Shown here piece by piece: positions 61,257-64,000 of a stretch of DNA of 64,000 bases. The stretch lies in assembly GCF_001458415.1 (NCBI RefSeq), contig NZ_CYSD01000037.1, positions 312,501 to 376,500 on the forward strand, read 5' to 3'. Every line of letters starts with the position of its first letter. Within the stretch, counting starts at the first letter, position 1. The position numbers and the translations under genes are program-made. The notes beneath the pieces are model-generated. The model searched no databases. It worked only from the letters and a program-made list of their open reading frames with translations, and was not told the DNA's origin. Source of the DNA: Tritonibacter multivorans (lineage in GTDB: Bacteria; Pseudomonadota; Alphaproteobacteria; Rhodobacterales; Rhodobacteraceae).

Positions 61257-61582
61257 TCTTGAGACTCCTTAAGGGCGTTGTAGATGGTCTCGGCCAAGCC
61301 GATGCCGCCTGATTTGGCGATCTCTTTGGCTTGGGCCTGAACAAGGAAGCCGGAGAATTGGTCTTCACCTGCACCGCCATTGCCAAATCCTTCGCGGGAT
61401 TTGCCAAGGCCTGCAGATTTCAACATTTCAGAAAGAAAGGAGGCTTCCAGTTCAACCGCAGCCTCGCGCAGGGCTTTGTCCTGCGCAGACAGCGTATCAA
61501 GGGTCCCGGCAGCAGATGCGCCGGACTTCTGAAGCAATACATTAGGAGAACCCACAATGGGGTTCGAAAGAGACATGGGCAT
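61253..61582 (-). CDS. flgJ: Rod-binding protein FlgJ, N-terminal domain only
   Basis: A 109-residue rod-cap type protein: AAVELEASFLSEMLKSAGLG and GAGEDQFSGFLVQAQAKEIA are the rod-binding signature. The muramidase half of enteric FlgJ is missing; the transglycosylase at 45767 probably replaces it. The ATG at 61582 is chosen for its GAGG ribosome site at about 6 bases; an upstream in-frame start at 61636 would extend it without homology. Overlaps the flgN-like gene. Confidence 0.87.
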   Translation of the reverse strand: MPMSLSNPIVGSPNVLLQKSGASAAGTLDTLSAQDKALREAAVELEASFLSEMLKSAGLGKSREGFGNGGAGEDQFSGFLVQAQAKEIAKSGGIGLAETIYNALKESQE

Positions 61583-61641
61583 TTTGCACCTCGGTTCCAT
61601 CGGATCGAATTCTTCGAACACGGTGACTTTGCGCACGATCC

Positions 61642-61658
61642 GGTTAAAAATCGCGTAA
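61642..61658 (-). promoter_or_regulatory. CtrA-like box between flgJ and fliK
   Basis: On the minus strand TTAC-N7-TTAACC, one mismatch from the full consensus; nearly symmetric, so it also reads TTAA-N7-GTAACC on the plus strand. It lies between the divergent flgJ and fliK starts. Confidence 0.5.
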
Positions 61659-61707
61659 CCGATTTGAGATAAACCTGAGACAAACGCGATAGAATGTCCG
61701 GTGGCTC

Positions 61708-63204
61708 ATGATCAACATAGTACAGCAAGTACAATCACTTAACGCGCAATCAGGTAGGGCACAGAGCGATTCTGTGCAGGCCAAGCGCGGAGGTGGTGAC
61801 TTTGAAAAACACGTACAGGGCCAGGGCCAATCGCGTGCAGATGACATGTCTTCTGACAGTGTAGAGGCACCGAAGGATACCGAAAATATGGCTTCTGACG
61901 CGACCCATCCGGGCAGCGATGAAGCGCAAGGTGCTTCGCCCGAACCAGAGACTGAAGCGCAGGGCGTGGCAGAGGCTCAGGTCTCTTCCGATCCTTTGGA
62001 GCAGCCGGAAGACGTCAATTTTGCCTCTGTGGAAACTGAGGGTCAGACCGAAGGCACGACGCCTGTCCCAACTGCACTCGCAGAGAGCGCGCAAACCCCG
62101 GTTGATGGTCCCGCTGCGGTCGAACCCCAATTGGGGGCATCAGAAGCCGAACCCGTCGCGCCGACATCAGATGGGGCAGACATCGCTGTTGACGATTTGG
62201 CCCAAGACCTTGTCGAAAAGGGTGTTGAGGGCGCTGCAGCAACGGATCCTCTGGTCGGTTTGGCGAACCCACAAACGACCTCTGCGGTACAGGCATCTGC
62301 CGCTTCTTTTGCTCAGCCTGCGCAACAGGGCGGGCGGGGGCTCGTGCAGGGCGCTGAACTGGCGCGTACTGCGACCCAGCCCGTGGCTGATGCGGGTGAT
62401 GACGTATCGCAGGCGGCTCTTGCGGGGGATCTGAAGCTCAAAGCTGGCGCAAGTGGTCCGATTGTGGAACCCGCGGTGACTGCTGCTGCGTCGCGCACAG
62501 CTGGCGCTGTTCCACTTGTTCCGGTTCCGACTTGGGGCGCGCAGCCCGCGGCGCAGCCAACACGACCAGCAGCGCCTTCTGCTTCGGGTTTGATGACGGC
62601 GGCAGGGGTTTCTGTGTCTGCGCAAACTCTGGGCGCGTCATTGTTCGCAGCGGGTGCGGATGAGGCCTCGACCGGGCTGGCGGCACCGTTGGCGGGTGTG
62701 ACGACCGGGACGGAACGTGGATCTGACATGCTTGCGCTGCCACAAATGCTGACCGAAGCCTCAGTGCGGGCAGGCAGCAGCACCGCCTATCGCGATGGCA
62801 CCCCCCGTTTTGTGGCTGTGCAACTGGCCGAAGCGGCGATGCAGGGCAAGCCGAAGGTGGAAGTGGTCCTGAACCCGCAAGAACTGGGCAATGTGACAAT
62901 GCGCCTGTCTACCACAGAGACGGGCATTGCCATGGTGATTCAGGCAGAACGCCCTGAAACCGAAGAACTTATGCGGCGCCACATCCATGAGCTTGAGAAA
63001 GAATTCAAGGAAATGGGCTTTGACAATGTTGAATTCAACTTTGCTGGCAGTGGCGCTGAACATTCCGGCAGCAGCGAAGGCAGCTCTGGCGACGCGGGCG
63101 AAGGCCTGCTGGACGGGGACGCCCTGACGGAAACGGAACAAGAGACCGCCCTGATTGGCGGACATCTAAACTTGGCAGCCGAAGTGCTGGATATGAGGGT
63201 CTAA
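61708..63204 (+). CDS. fliK: Flagellar hook-length control protein FliK
   Basis: The 498-residue ruler that measures the hook and triggers the FlhB switch. The first 350 residues are low-complexity (Ala, Gln, Pro, Thr-rich), typical of the ruler part; the C-terminal Flg_hook domain is clear (VEVVLNPQELGNVTMRLSTT, GIAMVIQAERPETEELMRRH). It precedes flgD by two bases. Confidence 0.92.
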   Translation: MINIVQQVQSLNAQSGRAQSDSVQAKRGGGDFEKHVQGQGQSRADDMSSDSVEAPKDTENMASDATHPGSDEAQGASPEPETEAQGVAEAQVSSDPLEQPEDVNFASVETEGQTEGTTPVPTALAESAQTPVDGPAAVEPQLGASEAEPVAPTSDGADIAVDDLAQDLVEKGVEGAAATDPLVGLANPQTTSAVQASAASFAQPAQQGGRGLVQGAELARTATQPVADAGDDVSQAALAGDLKLKAGASGPIVEPAVTAAASRTAGAVPLVPVPTWGAQPAAQPTRPAAPSASGLMTAAGVSVSAQTLGASLFAAGADEASTGLAAPLAGVTTGTERGSDMLALPQMLTEASVRAGSSTAYRDGTPRFVAVQLAEAAMQGKPKVEVVLNPQELGNVTMRLSTTETGIAMVIQAERPETEELMRRHIHELEKEFKEMGFDNVEFNFAGSGAEHSGSSEGSSGDAGEGLLDGDALTETEQETALIGGHLNLAAEVLDMRV

Positions 63205-63206
63205 GA

Positions 63207-63902
63207 ATGGAACTGACGAATTTCTCCCAATTTGGGGTTACGCCGCAAACATCAACATCGCAGGCCGCTTCGTCGGCGGCCACTTCGGCACTGACGTCCG
63301 ATTTTGAGACGTTTTTGACTCTGATGACCACCCAGGCGCAGTATCAGGATCCGCTCGACCCGATGGATTCGTCGGACTACACGGCGCAGCTGGCGCAGTT
63401 CTCGTCCGTGGAACAGCAGGTTCAGACCAATGACACGCTGAGCGCGATTATGGGTCAGCTGTCCCTGTCGAATATGACCCAGCTTACAGGGTGGGTTGGC
63501 AAAGAAGTGCGCGCCCCCGCAGCGGCGCAGTTTGATGGCGAAAATTCCGTCACTGTGCATCCCAACCCCGCCGCAGTGTCTGATCGCGTTGATATGGTGG
63601 TCTATGACGAAGACGGCAGCGAGGTTCAGCGCCTGTCTCTGCCGGTGTCTGCGGACCCCTATGAATGGGATGGACGCCGCGATGATGGCACAGTGCTGCC
63701 CGATGGGAACTACACCTTTGTGGTGGAAAGCTTCAGCAATGACGAAAATGTTCTGACAGAGGTGGCAGAGATCTATGCCCAGGTCACCGAGACACAGGCG
63801 CACAATGGCGAAGTGGCCTTGATCCTGGATAGCGGCTCGGCCATTTTGGCGTCGTCGGTGACCGCACTGCGTGAACCAGAGTCTGAGACCGCCGGACTCT
63901 GA
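63207..63902 (+). CDS. flgD: Hook cap/scaffold protein FlgD
   Basis: A 231-residue hook cap. The N-terminal block FLTLMTTQAQYQDPLDPMDS, YTAQLAQFSSVEQQVQTND, and the FlgD Ig/tudor part (YEWDGRRDDGTVLPDGNYTF) are all present. It follows fliK in the same transcript; no terminator is visible before the window end. Confidence 0.95.
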   Translation: MELTNFSQFGVTPQTSTSQAASSAATSALTSDFETFLTLMTTQAQYQDPLDPMDSSDYTAQLAQFSSVEQQVQTNDTLSAIMGQLSLSNMTQLTGWVGKEVRAPAAAQFDGENSVTVHPNPAAVSDRVDMVVYDEDGSEVQRLSLPVSADPYEWDGRRDDGTVLPDGNYTFVVESFSNDENVLTEVAEIYAQVTETQAHNGEVALILDSGSAILASSVTALREPESETAGL

Positions 63903-63921
63903 TTTCATCAGGCCAGTGGCT

Positions 63922-64000
63922 TCATCGGCCTCGCCGCTGCCGGAGCACAGGCAGCGCAACCGCGGAGCCGATCCTGAACCAGCTGTCTTCAGAATTTGAA
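63922..64000 (-). CDS. Possible C-terminal end of a minus-strand gene
   Basis: An open minus-strand frame enters from the right edge and stops with TGA at 63922-63924, giving SEDSWFRIGSAVALPVLRQR and three further residues. Codon third positions resemble the neighbours, and the spacing fits a gene convergent with flgD. It is too short to identify and may be chance. Confidence 0.3.
   Translation of the reverse strand, partial: SNSEDSWFRIGSAVALPVLRQRRGR

Overview
The window looks like the chromosome of a marine Roseobacter-group member of the Rhodobacteraceae (Alphaproteobacteria). The evidence is a RegB-SenC-RegA redox cassette whose key residues fall at the Rhodobacter numbering (RegB His225 and Cys265, RegA Asp63), a hemD-Mic60-HemY locus, FlaF/FlbT flagellin regulators, CtrA-like boxes in front of flagellar operons, and alphaproteobacterial small families (DUF1127, Lin0512, DUF2853, DUF1217). 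Gene density is high and many neighbours overlap by 1-8 bases. I saw no insertion sequence, phage, CRISPR array or rRNA.

Region 1 (1-30.6 kb) is housekeeping. From the left it holds the 5' end of hslV with a heat-shock-like promoter, a DUF1127 gene, and a long leftward run regB - PAS protein - tsaE - amgK - murU - addB - addA - trxA - two Lin0512 paralogues. senC and regA diverge from regB. An HD hydrolase, a GT8 glycosyltransferase and a small secreted protein follow, then ahcY with a structured leader, and the queuosine genes queC-D-E-F. After a DUF2853 gene comes the leftward run tsaD-gpsA-yciI-EVE-DUF1761. Divergent from tsaD is hemD - mic60-like - hemY-like; the mic60-like gene carries 18 perfect GAGACC units encoding (Glu-Thr)18. 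A tRNA-Thr(CGT) and a GMC oxidoreductase close the region.

Region 2 (30.9-63.9 kb) is a nearly complete flagellar locus in blocks of alternating direction: motB-flgE-flgK-flgL-flgI (+); fliF-fliH-fliN-fliP (-); fliL1-DUF6468-like-motE-motA-795 aa protein-transglycosylase-flhA-fliR-flhB-134 aa coiled coil (+); flgB-flgC-fliE-fliQ-flgF-flgG-flgA-flgH-fliL2 (-); fliI (+); fliC-flaF-flbT-DUF1217 (-); flgJ-flgN-like (-); fliK-flgD (+). Together these give the export gate and ATPase, MS ring, rod, P and L rings, hook, junctions, filament and stator. No fliG, fliM, fliD or fliS is visible, so those must lie elsewhere.

The least explained parts are in the flagellar block: a secreted 795 aa protein sharing 4 bases with motA, a DUF1217 protein built from four tandem modules, a coiled-coil protein in a FliJ-like position, a second FliL with a His/Glu-rich linker, and CtrA-like boxes at six operon heads, one beside a perfect 12-bp inverted repeat. 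All functional statements rest on sequence reading and family knowledge; no database search was run.
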